Positions 1 through 7,824 of a stretch of 28,908 nt of DNA are shown here, one piece after another. The notes beneath the pieces were generated by a model that saw only the letters and a list, made by a program, of their open reading frames with translations, did not search any database and was not told where the DNA came from. The DNA comes from a virus, in IMG/VR virus record IMGVR_UViG_3300031687_001299, positions 1 to 28,908 of that record; one strand, written 5' to 3'. Both the position numbers and the translations under genes were made by a program. Each line of letters starts with the position of its first letter. Positions within the stretch are counted from its first letter, which is position 1.

Positions 1-224
1 CTAGTTTCTCCACATCTATTATCATCGGCGCCATTGCATACTGTGCCTGAAGTATAAATGTTGAATAGAGGTATGTTACCTAGTCCTGGACCGCCAGCTT
101 CTGTGCCGTCGAATGTTGTCCAGTCTGTGCTATCATATGTTGACGCACCATCGGCATTACCTACAAAGGCAACGCATAGATACGCTACAAATACTAGCTT
201 GCTGAAGAAGTTTGTAATGTCCAT
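1..224 (-). CDS. Secreted protein, 3' part missing (runs off the left edge)
   Basis: This is an open minus-strand frame from an ATG at 224-222 to the window edge, about 74 codons with no stop. The N-terminus reads MDITNFFSKLVFVAYLCVAF and continues VGNADGAS, a typical signal peptide with a likely cleavage near residues 25-27. The visible mature part is rich in Gly, Asp and Thr, with two Cys near the edge. It starts 31 bases inside the end of the upstream minus-strand gene, so the two are probably co-transcribed from the late promoter at 1645-1638. The Shine-Dalgarno is weak (AGAGAA). A secreted, adsorption or virion-associated role is a guess; the family is not recognised. Confidence 0.6.
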   Translation of the reverse strand, partial: MDITNFFSKLVFVAYLCVAFVGNADGASTYDSTDWTTFDGTEAGGPGLGNIPLFNIYTSGTVCNGADDNRCGET

Positions 225-1561
225 TCTCTTTTACAAGTGCTCCCAGATTTTTTAATGCCTTTTAAATCACGGCCGTTTCTAGTAGACTTACCTGAAGTAT
301 GTACTGTTTTCTTACAAGCTGATATCCAATCTGATCTCTCTTTCTTCTTAACTGAATTTTCTTGTTTAACACGTTCTAATCTTTCAACTTCTAGTCTATC
401 TAACTTTGCTTGGTAGTCTGTGTAGTCAGGTCTTTCTGTAGGATTGGCAACCCATTGTGCTGCTGCTTCCTGTCCAATAGCTCCTTGGTAAGGACAAGGT
501 GTTCCTGCCATTTCCATCGCCTTGAATACTCTCTCATCTTGACACATTAAGGAAACCGCTGCTACCTTCATACCCATATCGTATACAGTTTTAGAAAGTT
601 TAATTCTTTCACAGTTTAAATCGTTAATTGACATACCACCAGCTAAACCAAATATTTGTCCTTGGAACGCACCACTTACACCTGTTGTACATAAGTCCTG
701 CGAATACGAAGCTCCAATACTAGGTGCTATGGCACTAGCTGGAGGACTCTTAATTTCTTGTTTAATGTTCTGAGTCGTTTCGTTAATATTCTTGTTGGTG
801 TTATTGTTGGTATTAGTATTGGTGTTCTTGTTATCTGTTTTAACATTAGAATCACTAGTACTAGTATTATTATTGTTGTTGGTATTCTTATTGTCAGATT
901 TTGAATTGTTATTATTGTTATTCGTATTATTTGACGTGCTATTTACAGTCTGATCTACTGTTGAAGTATTGTTGTTCGTATTATTAGCTGTGCTATTAAC
1001 ATTAGAATTATTGTTGTTCGTATTATTAGAAGTTGAATTATTCGTATTGTTATTGGTGCTGGTATTGTTGTTGGTGTTATTATTGGTATTCGTATTGTTG
1101 CTGGTTGATGTGTTCGTATTGTTGTTGGTGTTATTATTGGTATTCGTGTTGGTATTCGTATTAGCCGATGTATTATTATTGGTGTTGGTCGAAGTGTTGG
1201 TATTCGTATTAGCCGATGTATTATTATTGGTATTCGTATTAGCCGATGTATTATTATTGGTATTATTATTCGTGCTAGTATTGGTGTTGGTATTCGTATT
1301 AGCCGATGTGTTATTGTTCGTATTTGTGTTCGTGCTAGTATTGGTGTTGGTATTAGCCGAAGTGTTATTATTCGTATTATTGTTCGTATTGGTATTCGTG
1401 TTGGTACCTGTGGTAGTCGTCGTTGTTGTGGTAGACGTAGTGTTATCTACGGACTCACAATACTGCGTACCTGCTGTACAATCACCTGTTTGGTCTGCGA
1501 ACGCCGGAGCTGAGGTGATAAATATCCCTATGCCTATCATTGCTATATAAAACTTCTTCAT
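194..1561 (-). CDS. Secreted Asn/Thr-rich repeat protein with conserved Cys-containing C-terminal domain
   Basis: The 455-residue product starts with a clear signal peptide (MKKFYIAMIGIGIFITSAPA, cleavage near FA|DQ, residue 22). Residues about 40-275 are almost only Asn, Thr and Ser with recurrent NTNT, NNNT and SANTNT units. The C-terminal part (about 290-455) is normal sequence with a conserved-looking block (DLNCERIKLSKTVYDMGMKV, then LMCQDERVFKAMEMAGTPCP) and a basic tail; I recall similar C-terminal blocks in proteins of marine T4-like phages. The start is supported by AGGAAA upstream and a TATAAATA late promoter about 80 bases upstream. Late timing, export and low complexity suggest a structural or surface-exposed protein; function unknown. 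Copy number in the repeat is probably variable. Confidence 0.85.
   Translation of the reverse strand: MKKFYIAMIGIGIFITSAPAFADQTGDCTAGTQYCESVDNTTSTTTTTTTTGTNTNTNTNNNTNNNTSANTNTNTSTNTNTNNNTSANTNTNTNTSTNNNTNNNTSANTNTNNNTSANTNTNTSTNTNNNTSANTNTNTNTNNNTNNNTNTSTSNNTNTNNNTNNNTSTNNNTNNSTSNNTNNNNSNVNSTANNTNNNTSTVDQTVNSTSNNTNNNNNNSKSDNKNTNNNNNTSTSDSNVKTDNKNTNTNTNNNTNKNINETTQNIKQEIKSPPASAIAPSIGASYSQDLCTTGVSGAFQGQIFGLAGGMSINDLNCERIKLSKTVYDMGMKVAAVSLMCQDERVFKAMEMAGTPCPYQGAIGQEAAAQWVANPTERPDYTDYQAKLDRLEVERLERVKQENSVKKKERSDWISACKKTVHTSGKSTRNGRDLKGIKKSGSTCKREWTLQTSSAS
780..1430 (-). repeat. Low-complexity Asn/Thr-coding repeat tract
   Basis: The tract encodes the NTNT/NNNT/SANT part of the secreted protein. 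On the plus strand it is built from short GTATT, GTGTT and ATTATT units. Bases 1201-1230 and 1231-1260 are an exact tandem 30-mer (tattcgtattagccgatgta followed by ttattattgg), and a near copy starts at about 1291. The units keep the reading frame, so expansion or contraction would change only the length of the protein. Confidence 0.9.
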
Positions 1562-1637
1562 TAGTTTTTTCCTGTGTTGTTTTTCTCACGTCAAAACGTA
1601 ATAATGAAGGCATGATCTAAGTTTAGTTATTCATACT

Positions 1638-1645
1638 TATTTATA
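1638..1645 (-). promoter_or_regulatory. T4-type late promoter (TATAAATA), minus strand
   Basis: On the minus strand this is an exact TATAAATA, the late promoter core of T4-like phages (recognised by gp55 with gp33). It lies about 80 bases upstream of the ATG at 1561 and is divergent from the plus-strand copy at 1742. Confidence 0.65.
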
Positions 1646-1741
1646 ATAACTGGTCCTTTACAATACCAAATGATGTCTAAAAAAAGCACTAACTCTTATA
1701 AATTACTATGTAATGGATATTAAGGCATACTGTAATAGCAC

Positions 1742-1749
1742 TATAAATA
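1742..1749 (+). promoter_or_regulatory. T4-type late promoter (TATAAATA) for the radical SAM operon
   Basis: An exact TATAAATA ends only 6 bases before the ATG at 1756, and there is no Shine-Dalgarno between. Transcription should start at or next to the A of the ATG. It is the only exact copy I noticed before 17257, so it probably drives the whole 1756-17254 operon. Confidence 0.7.
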
Positions 1750-1755
1750 CTATAC

Positions 1756-2067
1756 ATGGAACACTTCACAAGAATAGTATTTACAACAGCGCTGATGGCT
1801 ATCTTTTTCTGGACGTGGCCGGTCCGCCTTTTCACTAATAAGAACAACTGTTACTTCTGGACTCTGGAGCGAATAATCTCAGAGGGAGGAAGAGCTCGAT
1901 GGTACAACTCTAAAAGATGGTTCGGACATCATGTCATATGGATTGATTTGACAGGCCAAGGCTGGGAGTACACCGTTCCTCGTATGTCTAAAAACACACC
2001 GTGGTACAAGATGCTGTTTTACAATGGTACTGTAAGGAAGTTTAGAAGCCACAGGAAGGATCAATAA
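1756..2067 (+). CDS. Small membrane-anchored protein, first gene of the late operon
   Basis: The 103-residue product has one N-terminal hydrophobic segment (about residues 6-27, FTRIVFTTALMAIFFWTWPV), then a soluble part rich in Trp, Arg and Lys with WFGHHVIWIDLTGQGWEYTV and a basic C-terminus. It looks like a single-pass membrane or signal-anchored protein. The ATG lies 6 bases after a TATAAATA late promoter with no ribosome binding site, which points to a leaderless start. Its stop overlaps the start of the desaturase gene (TAATG). I do not recognise the family. Its place ahead of a membrane-lipid enzyme hints at a membrane role, but this is inference. Confidence 0.75.
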   Translation: MEHFTRIVFTTALMAIFFWTWPVRLFTNKNNCYFWTLERIISEGGRARWYNSKRWFGHHVIWIDLTGQGWEYTVPRMSKNTPWYKMLFYNGTVRKFRSHRKDQ

Positions 2068-2810
2068 TGGCATCAACAGTTTTAAAGCAAAACAAGTCCT
2101 GGGCTCCTCTTACGTTAATAGTAGGACAAGCTATAGCCCAAGTGTCTGCTATACTATCTCTATTCCTTTTTCCATGGACACAGACAACTGCTGTAATAGC
2201 TTTAGCAATGTATGTAGGGATTATGTTAAGCGTTACAATGGGGTATCACAGACTATACTCTCACAAATCTTGGAACTGTCCTAAACCCTTGGAATATATA
2301 CTATTATTCCTATGTCATATAATGATGATAGGTCCAGCAATTACATGGGCAGCTAATCACAGAGAGCATCACAAATACGTTGATACACCCAAAGATCCAC
2401 ATAGTCCTCATTACCGAGGTTGGATGTTGGCATACTTTGGACAAGTATTAATAACAATAAATTTTAAATACGTCAAGGACTTACTTAGAAACAAAATACA
2501 CAGATTACAAGTTAAATATTATTGGCAAGTTATTATAGTATGGGCAGTATTACTATATGCAATAGATCCAATGGCACTACTTTACGCTTGGCTAATACCA
2601 GCAGGCTTTGCCAAACTTATAGGATCATTAGTATTTACATTTTCACATAGAGGCAAGACACCTCATAGTGATACATGGGTAGGAATTATAACATTAGGTG
2701 AAGGCTTCCACGATGTCCACCATGAGGAAGGGAATAGAAAAATTCTCTGGCACTCATTGGATATTGGGGGTCAACTTATTAGGATGATAGATAGGAATGC
2801 CAAAGTATAA
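2067..2810 (+). CDS. Fatty acid desaturase (acyl-CoA/acyl-lipid delta-9 type)
   Basis: The 247-residue integral membrane di-iron enzyme has all three histidine boxes of the type 1 desaturase family: HRLYSH (61-66), HREHH (98-102) and FHDVHH (214-219), plus several hydrophobic segments. The family introduces a double bond in acyl chains using O2 and electrons from ferredoxin, cytochrome b5 or similar. The protein is at the short end of the family. The gene is translationally coupled on both sides (TAATG with the upstream gene, 14-base overlap with the next). A second, different desaturase lies at 27656-28372. A likely role is changing host membrane fluidity late in infection; the exact substrate cannot be told from the sequence. 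Confidence 0.9.
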   Translation: MASTVLKQNKSWAPLTLIVGQAIAQVSAILSLFLFPWTQTTAVIALAMYVGIMLSVTMGYHRLYSHKSWNCPKPLEYILLFLCHIMMIGPAITWAANHREHHKYVDTPKDPHSPHYRGWMLAYFGQVLITINFKYVKDLLRNKIHRLQVKYYWQVIIVWAVLLYAIDPMALLYAWLIPAGFAKLIGSLVFTFSHRGKTPHSDTWVGIITLGEGFHDVHHEEGNRKILWHSLDIGGQLIRMIDRNAKV

Positions 2811-3471
2811 CAAAAGACACTATCCAGCTATAGCTGAAATAGATGTAGACTTAGACTATGATTTGATTGAGAACTTTCTCAACATGAACTATCATAGATG
2901 GCAAGACAATATGACAGCACACAAGGGCTTAGCCGTTGCAAGTAATCATATAGCCAAAGACACATATCAAGCAGTAGAACATTTTCATCTAACGGAATGT
3001 AACAACAATGAACCGTTAGAAACAGCACAAGCATATTCAACAAAAGACAAACTTAAAAGAAACATTCCTTATTCTATGGACGAACATAATTGGGACGAGC
3101 CAGTAGATTTTTACAAAGGAACAGAATTACAAAGTCATTTAAACTCCGCCTTTAAAGGTAAACTTATACGAGTTAGATATTCTCGCATGTTTCCAGGAGG
3201 TGTAGTGCCTAAACACATAGACTACAATACAACTTACGCAATGAGATTTCTTATTCCCTTATCAGGGAACAAAGGAGTTACAAATACCTTTTGGGTAAAC
3301 GGAGAAGAGATAAAGGTTGACATGAAGGAGAAAAGATGTTATTTTCTTAACATAGGTTATCCACACTCTGTAGTACATGCAGGTATGGGTATACGACATT
3401 ATTTAATGGGAAGTATAGCGGGGAATCAGAAGGATTTTGAATGTATAAGATATATGACAGAAAACAACTAA
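2797..3471 (+). CDS. Fe(II)/2-oxoglutarate hydroxylase, aspartyl/asparaginyl beta-hydroxylase-like
   Basis: The C-terminal half of this 224-residue protein has the pattern of the Asp/Asn beta-hydroxylase group: RYSRMFPGGVVPKHID (metal ligands H140 and D142), an Arg at 150 before a LIPLSG strand, NGEE (168-171), YPHS (distal His H190) and GIRHYLMG (R200, likely 2-oxoglutarate binding). The N-terminal 100 residues are unassigned. Members hydroxylate peptide or small-molecule substrates using Fe(II), O2 and 2-oxoglutarate. It overlaps the desaturase by 14 bases and the acetyltransferase by 31. The substrate may be a product of the same operon; that is inference. It is not related in detail to the other two 2OG-type proteins of the window. 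Confidence 0.75.
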   Translation: MPKYNKRHYPAIAEIDVDLDYDLIENFLNMNYHRWQDNMTAHKGLAVASNHIAKDTYQAVEHFHLTECNNNEPLETAQAYSTKDKLKRNIPYSMDEHNWDEPVDFYKGTELQSHLNSAFKGKLIRVRYSRMFPGGVVPKHIDYNTTYAMRFLIPLSGNKGVTNTFWVNGEEIKVDMKEKRCYFLNIGYPHSVVHAGMGIRHYLMGSIAGNQKDFECIRYMTENN

Positions 3472-4031
3472 AAGAATTAGGAAAGTTAGACTTAGTTAAT
3501 ATCATTATTAATAAAGCAATAGAAGAAGGGAACGGAGAAGCGTTTAAAGGTAAGTATAATCCTGAAACAACTCCTGGTGAAACTTTTGTAATACTAGTAG
3601 ATGGTGCACCAGCAGGTATGGTTTCATGCGAACCTAGTACTTACACCGGCGATCCAGACATAGCTGCAAGAGCTTGTCGTTTACATATAACCAAAGAATA
3701 TAGAGCTAAGCAATATGGGTTTCTTTTATTAGATGCTTGTTACGACTATTGCAGGCACGAAGGGTACAAAGTACTTTATATAACACATGATGTAAACTCT
3801 AAAGCAATGAATGCAATATATCAGAAAAGAAAAATGTCGTTATTTAAAGGAGCATCTAGAAATTTTTATATGTTACCTGCTTGGAAAGAACTAACATGGA
3901 ACAAGAAACATATATTTAAAGTAGACCCTCAAGCAGATTTTTATCAATACATATATCAAATTATATTAGAGGACGGTTTCCAATGGATTCCGAAAAGCAA
4001 CGTGGTGGGATTTAATGACATTCGTAGTTGA
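3441..4031 (+). CDS. GNAT family N-acetyltransferase
   Basis: This is a 196-residue protein with the GNAT core. A beta strand (ETFVILVDGAPAGMVSCEP) leads to ACRLHITKEYRAKQYGFLLL at about 78-97, where RAKQYGF (88-94) stands in for the R/Q-x-x-G-x-G/A acetyl-CoA loop. It is followed by a helix, the YKVLYITHDVNSKAMNAIYQ strand-helix (109-128) and KRKM, typical of the last GNAT motif. AAGGA lies 6 bases before the ATG. The gene overlaps both neighbours. GNAT enzymes transfer acyl groups from acyl-CoA to amines; the target here is unknown and could be the product of the radical SAM operon. Confidence 0.8.
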   Translation: MYKIYDRKQLKELGKLDLVNIIINKAIEEGNGEAFKGKYNPETTPGETFVILVDGAPAGMVSCEPSTYTGDPDIAARACRLHITKEYRAKQYGFLLLDACYDYCRHEGYKVLYITHDVNSKAMNAIYQKRKMSLFKGASRNFYMLPAWKELTWNKKHIFKVDPQADFYQYIYQIILEDGFQWIPKSNVVGFNDIRS

Positions 4032-4350
4032 TGATAAGTGTATACAATGTGTTCACACCGATTGTGTATCCGTATGTCCTGTGGATTGTTTCTATGAAGG
4101 TCCTAACATGTTGGTTATTAATCCAGATGAATGTATTGATTGTGGGTTATGTGTTTCTGAATGTCCTGAAGATGCTATTACAGATGAAGACGATGCAGAT
4201 CCTTACTGGTTGGAAATGAACGCTAAATTATCTTACCACCCAGGTTGGGAAATGATAGACGAACAGAAGCCTCCTATGGAAGGACACGAAGAAGCTAGTA
4301 AAATAAAAGATAAGAAAGATTTGTTGAGGATAGATTTTGTTACAATTTGA
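4015..4350 (+). CDS. fdxA: 7Fe ferredoxin, [3Fe-4S][4Fe-4S], FdxA type
   Basis: The 111-residue protein closely follows Azotobacter ferredoxin I: CIQCVHTDCVSVCPVDCFYE (9-28), then GPN and PDECIDCGLCVSECPEDAI (38-56). By position C9, C17 and C50 should bind the [3Fe-4S] cluster and C21, C40, C43 and C46 the [4Fe-4S] cluster; C12 and C25 match the free cysteines of the Azotobacter protein. The C-terminal extension is acidic. This is a soluble low-potential electron carrier. It lies directly upstream of a methyltransferase-like gene and six radical SAM genes, which need single electrons to cleave S-adenosylmethionine, so it is probably their dedicated donor; it could also serve the desaturase. 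The start has GGTGGG upstream and overlaps the GNAT gene by 17 bases. Confidence 0.93.
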   Translation: MTFVVDDKCIQCVHTDCVSVCPVDCFYEGPNMLVINPDECIDCGLCVSECPEDAITDEDDADPYWLEMNAKLSYHPGWEMIDEQKPPMEGHEEASKIKDKKDLLRIDFVTI

Positions 4351-4948
4351 AGAAGAACAATTAATAGATTGGATGCAAGGTATCAGGGAGAACCCTGATA
4401 TGATAAACGCTTTTTGGCCTAGCCAGATTAGATCTAAAGTATGGCTGACAGATTGGGTCAAACAATACTTGCCTAGTGCAAACAAAATAGTTATTTTTGG
4501 AGCATGGTATGGTGTGCTAGCAGACATGTTAATGTTACGATTAAAAAATCCTAAGATACTTGTTGTAGATAAAGCAAAAGATCCAATGTTGTGGTGTGGA
4601 AGAAAATATAACTATCACATAGGACTCATGGAAAAGTTTAGCTACGAAACCCGTGTAGACTTGGTGATAAATACAAGTACGGAACATATAACACAAACCG
4701 TGTATGATGAATGGTATGATAATATTCCAAAAGGAACATACTTCGTCATACAAGGTAATAATGATTTTGCAGAACCTGATCATGTTAGAGCGTGCAGTAG
4801 TCTAGAAATGTTTAATAAAATAAACAATGTACAGAATACGTTACACTCTGAGGCTTTAACTTATGAAGGACCCTGGAATACAATAGAAAATAAACCTACT
4901 TATTATGAGAGGTATATGACAATAGGGTTTAAAAGTGAACACAACTAA
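4337..4948 (+). CDS. SAM-dependent methyltransferase-like protein (Rossmann fold)
   Basis: The 203-residue product starts with TTG at 4337, supported by GAGGA 6 bases upstream and overlap with the ferredoxin gene. The middle looks like a class I methyltransferase fold: KIVIFGAWYGVLADMLMLRL (glycine loop), KILVVDKAKD (acidic residue at the end of strand 2), then VDLVINTSTEHI and GTYFVIQGNND as strands 4 and 5. The glycine loop (FGAWYG) is a loose version of the E/D-x-G-x-G motif, so substrate and activity are uncertain. The acceptor might be a product of the neighbouring radical SAM proteins. The 14-base overlap with the next gene indicates coupled translation. Confidence 0.65.
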   Translation: MLQFEEEQLIDWMQGIRENPDMINAFWPSQIRSKVWLTDWVKQYLPSANKIVIFGAWYGVLADMLMLRLKNPKILVVDKAKDPMLWCGRKYNYHIGLMEKFSYETRVDLVINTSTEHITQTVYDEWYDNIPKGTYFVIQGNNDFAEPDHVRACSSLEMFNKINNVQNTLHSEALTYEGPWNTIENKPTYYERYMTIGFKSEHN

Positions 4949-6314
4949 CGAAGATAGAATAAAAGTACTAGAACTAAAGAGAGATACAATGAACTCTATT
5001 AGTCCTAGTTTCTGTAGCGCGAAGTGGTTACAAACTTCCTTGTATTTACAAAATGGTTACAACCATAGTTGCCATCACCCTTCAGCACACAAGATTCCTA
5101 TAGAAGAAGTAAAAGCAAACCCAGCAGCGTTACACAATAGCAAATACAAGAAAGAACAAAGAGCTAAAATGCTTAATGGCGTTCGTCCTAAAGAGTGTGA
5201 CTACTGTTGGAAAATAGAAGACTTAGACAAAGATTATTTTTCAGACAGACACTACAAAACAGCAGATTGGTGGTCCTGGGACAAAGTACAAGACATAGAA
5301 AAAATGTCTCCAGCAGAAGATATATTTCCTACATACTTAGAAGTTTCATTTTCCAATGCGTGTAACTTTGCGTGTGCTTATTGTAGCCCAGACATATCGT
5401 CTACATGGATGAAGGACATTGAGGAAAATGGATCGTATCCAGTACAAAATGGAAACCATGATTTAAATTATTTAAAAAGCGTTGGCAAAATACCATACAA
5501 ACGTAAGGAAGAAAATCCTTACATGGATGCTTGGTTCAAATGGATGCCAGAAGTGTTACCTCACTTACGAGTTTTTAGAGTTACAGGCGGAGAGCCAACA
5601 ATGTCTAAAGATGTGTGGAGAACATTCGATTATATACTTGAGAATCCTCAACCCCAAATGCAACTAGCAATAAACACAAACCTAGGCGTAGATAAAAAAC
5701 TTATAGATAAACTAATTAAGTATATAAACCTATTGGAAGACAAAGTAGAAAAGATAGACGTTTATACAAGTGTGGAAAGCACACACAAACATGCAGAGTA
5801 TGTAAGAGACGGAATACAATACGATTATTGGTATGATAATTGTAAACGTATATTAGGCGAAACGAATTCGTTAGTAGCTATTATGACTACACTTAACATG
5901 CTAAGTTTACCTACGTTTAATGATTTTATTAAGGACATAATGGATTTGAGAATAGAATTTAATAAGGGATTAGAAAATAATAGAATACCTATAAGTTTAA
6001 ACTATTTAAGATGGCCTCCTCACTTACAAGCATCATTATTAGACTTAGAAACAAGACAAAAATATGTTGACGAGATCCTACCATACGGAGAGCAATGGTT
6101 GAAGTATTACAGTAGCGATAAATACGCTAGACTATACTTGGAAGAATGGGATCAATTGAATCGTTGGTGTGATTATTTAATAACTGAACCTACACAAATA
6201 AAGTTTAGGAAGGATTTCGTGAACTACATAAAAGCGTATGATATAAGAAGAGATAAAAACTTCAAAGAGACGTTCAAAGAGTTTGCACATTTACTGGAGG
6301 AATGGGATGTCTGA
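4935..6314 (+). CDS. Radical SAM protein 1, N-terminal auxiliary Fe-S (twitch-like) domain
   Basis: The 459-residue product starts at GTG 4935, inside the end of the upstream gene. Homology of its first 25 residues with the next protein supports this start over the ATG at 4989. The N-terminal domain has C27, C46 (SCHHP), C88 and C91 (ECDYCW), four Cys suited to one auxiliary [4Fe-4S] cluster. The radical SAM core follows with CNFACAYC (C143, C147, C150) and the SAM-binding GGEP (218-221) after RVT. The C-terminus has DIRRDKNFKETFKEF, a motif shared by most of the six proteins here. The enzyme should generate a 5'-deoxyadenosyl radical; the substrate is unknown. It is a tandem paralogue of the next gene. 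Confidence 0.88.
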   Translation: MNTTNEDRIKVLELKRDTMNSISPSFCSAKWLQTSLYLQNGYNHSCHHPSAHKIPIEEVKANPAALHNSKYKKEQRAKMLNGVRPKECDYCWKIEDLDKDYFSDRHYKTADWWSWDKVQDIEKMSPAEDIFPTYLEVSFSNACNFACAYCSPDISSTWMKDIEENGSYPVQNGNHDLNYLKSVGKIPYKRKEENPYMDAWFKWMPEVLPHLRVFRVTGGEPTMSKDVWRTFDYILENPQPQMQLAINTNLGVDKKLIDKLIKYINLLEDKVEKIDVYTSVESTHKHAEYVRDGIQYDYWYDNCKRILGETNSLVAIMTTLNMLSLPTFNDFIKDIMDLRIEFNKGLENNRIPISLNYLRWPPHLQASLLDLETRQKYVDEILPYGEQWLKYYSSDKYARLYLEEWDQLNRWCDYLITEPTQIKFRKDFVNYIKAYDIRRDKNFKETFKEFAHLLEEWDV

Positions 6315-7824
6315 AGATGTCGAGAAGTTAATAGAATACAGAAAAGAAGTTTTAGATACAAAGTCTAAAAGTTTCTGCGGAGCTAAGTGGTACAATGCTA
6401 CAACTTGGTTGGGTAGCGGGACAACAGCATCGTGTCATCACCCACCGGCACACAAAATACCTCTAATAGAGTTGGACGGCAATCCTTCGGCTATACACAA
6501 TACGAAGCATAAGAAAGCAATGCGGAAAATGATGCAGACAGGAGAACGACCTGCAGAGTGTGAGTACTGTTGGAAAATAGAAGACATACCTGGCGATACT
6601 CGAGTATCAGACAGAGTATTTAAGTCTAACATATACACAAACGATCAACTAGAAGCTGCACACAAGGCAGACTACAACGACAACACAATGTTAAAGACAT
6701 TTGAAATTGCTTTTGATAGAGTATGTAATTTAGCATGTAGTTATTGTAATGCAAGTTTCTCAACTACATGGGCTAAAGATATTAAAAAAGATGGACCCTA
6801 TCAGAATCTTGTTAGTGATGGCGCAGCTGCCTTCCAACAAGACGGTAAGTGGACAGAGCCTTTTGGAAGAGATGCTGTAACAGCAGACACCAATCCGTAT
6901 ATTAAAGCGTTTTGGGAATGGTGGGATAGTGGACTAGCAGATAGTTTAGAAGAGCTAAGAGTTACAGGTGGAGAGCCACTGATGTCAGGTGAAACGTGGA
7001 AGTTATTTGAAAAGATGCAAGCACGTCCTGAAATGAGACTAGCAATTAACAGCAATCTAATATGTAAGGATAAAATACTAGACAATCTAATTGAAAAGAG
7101 TCAGAGTATTAAAAAGTTTCATGTTTATACAAGCGCTGAATGTTATAAAGAACATCAAGAGTATGTGAGAGATCATTTTATTTGGGAAACATGGGATAAC
7201 AATATGCGTCGATTTATAGAAGAAGCAAACTATGAAGGACTACATATAATGATGACTATTAACAGCTTGTGTTTGTTTACTATAACAGAATTTCTAGATC
7301 ATGTATACACATACAAAGAAATGAAAGGAACAAAATCTCCCTCAGTTACTTTGAACCTTTTACGTTTTCCTAGTTTCCAAAGTCCGTTGGCATTACCAGA
7401 TCACATTAAAGTCCATGTAAGAGAGAAGTTAATGAGTTGGTATGCAGAACAAGAAGACAAACCTTTATGGAGTGGTACAGAAAGAGCCAACATAGAAAGA
7501 CTTATAGATTACTTAGACCATGTTGACGCTCCTCATAGACGAACAAGCTCTAAGCCTACCTTATGGAGAGACTTTAAATCGTTTTACGAACAATACGATA
7601 TACGAAGAGGCAAAGACATTGGTGTATTTCCAGAAATACTTACAGACTGGTTAGACATGCTACCACCTACAATCATCAATACAACAGGATTGAGAGATGG
7701 AGACAGCACAAAGAATAACGTAGGAGAAGCAGACGTAATAAGAATCGCAGAGGAAGAAGGTTGGATATTAAAACCAGACAATAAAAATATAGACAAACCT
7801 CTGAGTGATTATGATGTCGAATAG
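6307..7824 (+). CDS. Radical SAM protein 2, paralogue of protein 1
   Basis: The chosen start is ATG 6307 (505 residues), because GGAGG lies exactly 6 bases upstream; a longer frame from 6283 has no such site. N-terminal Cys C24, C43 (SCHHP), C85 and C88 (ECEYCW) match protein 1 one for one, as do AHKIP, RVTGGEP (GGEP 221-224), the EYVRD block and the C-terminal YDIRRGKD. The core motif is CNLACSYC (C140, C144, C147). Two inserts make it longer: about residues 165-195 and a C-terminal tail of about 50 residues ending in an acidic stretch. Proteins 1 and 2 form their own subgroup (CHHP instead of CC), so they probably arose by tandem duplication and act on related substrates. Function unknown. 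Confidence 0.88.
   Translation: MSEDVEKLIEYRKEVLDTKSKSFCGAKWYNATTWLGSGTTASCHHPPAHKIPLIELDGNPSAIHNTKHKKAMRKMMQTGERPAECEYCWKIEDIPGDTRVSDRVFKSNIYTNDQLEAAHKADYNDNTMLKTFEIAFDRVCNLACSYCNASFSTTWAKDIKKDGPYQNLVSDGAAAFQQDGKWTEPFGRDAVTADTNPYIKAFWEWWDSGLADSLEELRVTGGEPLMSGETWKLFEKMQARPEMRLAINSNLICKDKILDNLIEKSQSIKKFHVYTSAECYKEHQEYVRDHFIWETWDNNMRRFIEEANYEGLHIMMTINSLCLFTITEFLDHVYTYKEMKGTKSPSVTLNLLRFPSFQSPLALPDHIKVHVREKLMSWYAEQEDKPLWSGTERANIERLIDYLDHVDAPHRRTSSKPTLWRDFKSFYEQYDIRRGKDIGVFPEILTDWLDMLPPTIINTTGLRDGDSTKNNVGEADVIRIAEEEGWILKPDNKNIDKPLSDYDVE

Noticed and set aside
58-255. Plus-strand frame at the left end
   Set aside because: The minus strand has a signal peptide frame open to the edge that is coupled to the upstream minus-strand gene; the plus frame has no ribosome binding site.
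1201-1260. Tandem 30-mer considered as a CRISPR array
   Set aside because: The copies are directly adjacent without spacers and are in frame within a coding repeat.
969-1550. Plus-strand frame rich in Leu and Val opposite the Asn/Thr repeat gene
   Set aside because: It is the reverse complement of the AAY/ACN codons of the repeat and has no start signals; the minus-strand gene has a signal peptide, ribosome binding site and late promoter.
6117-6125. GATAAATA inside radical SAM gene 1 as an internal late promoter
   Set aside because: It lies deep within coding sequence, is not the exact core, and no gene start follows nearby.
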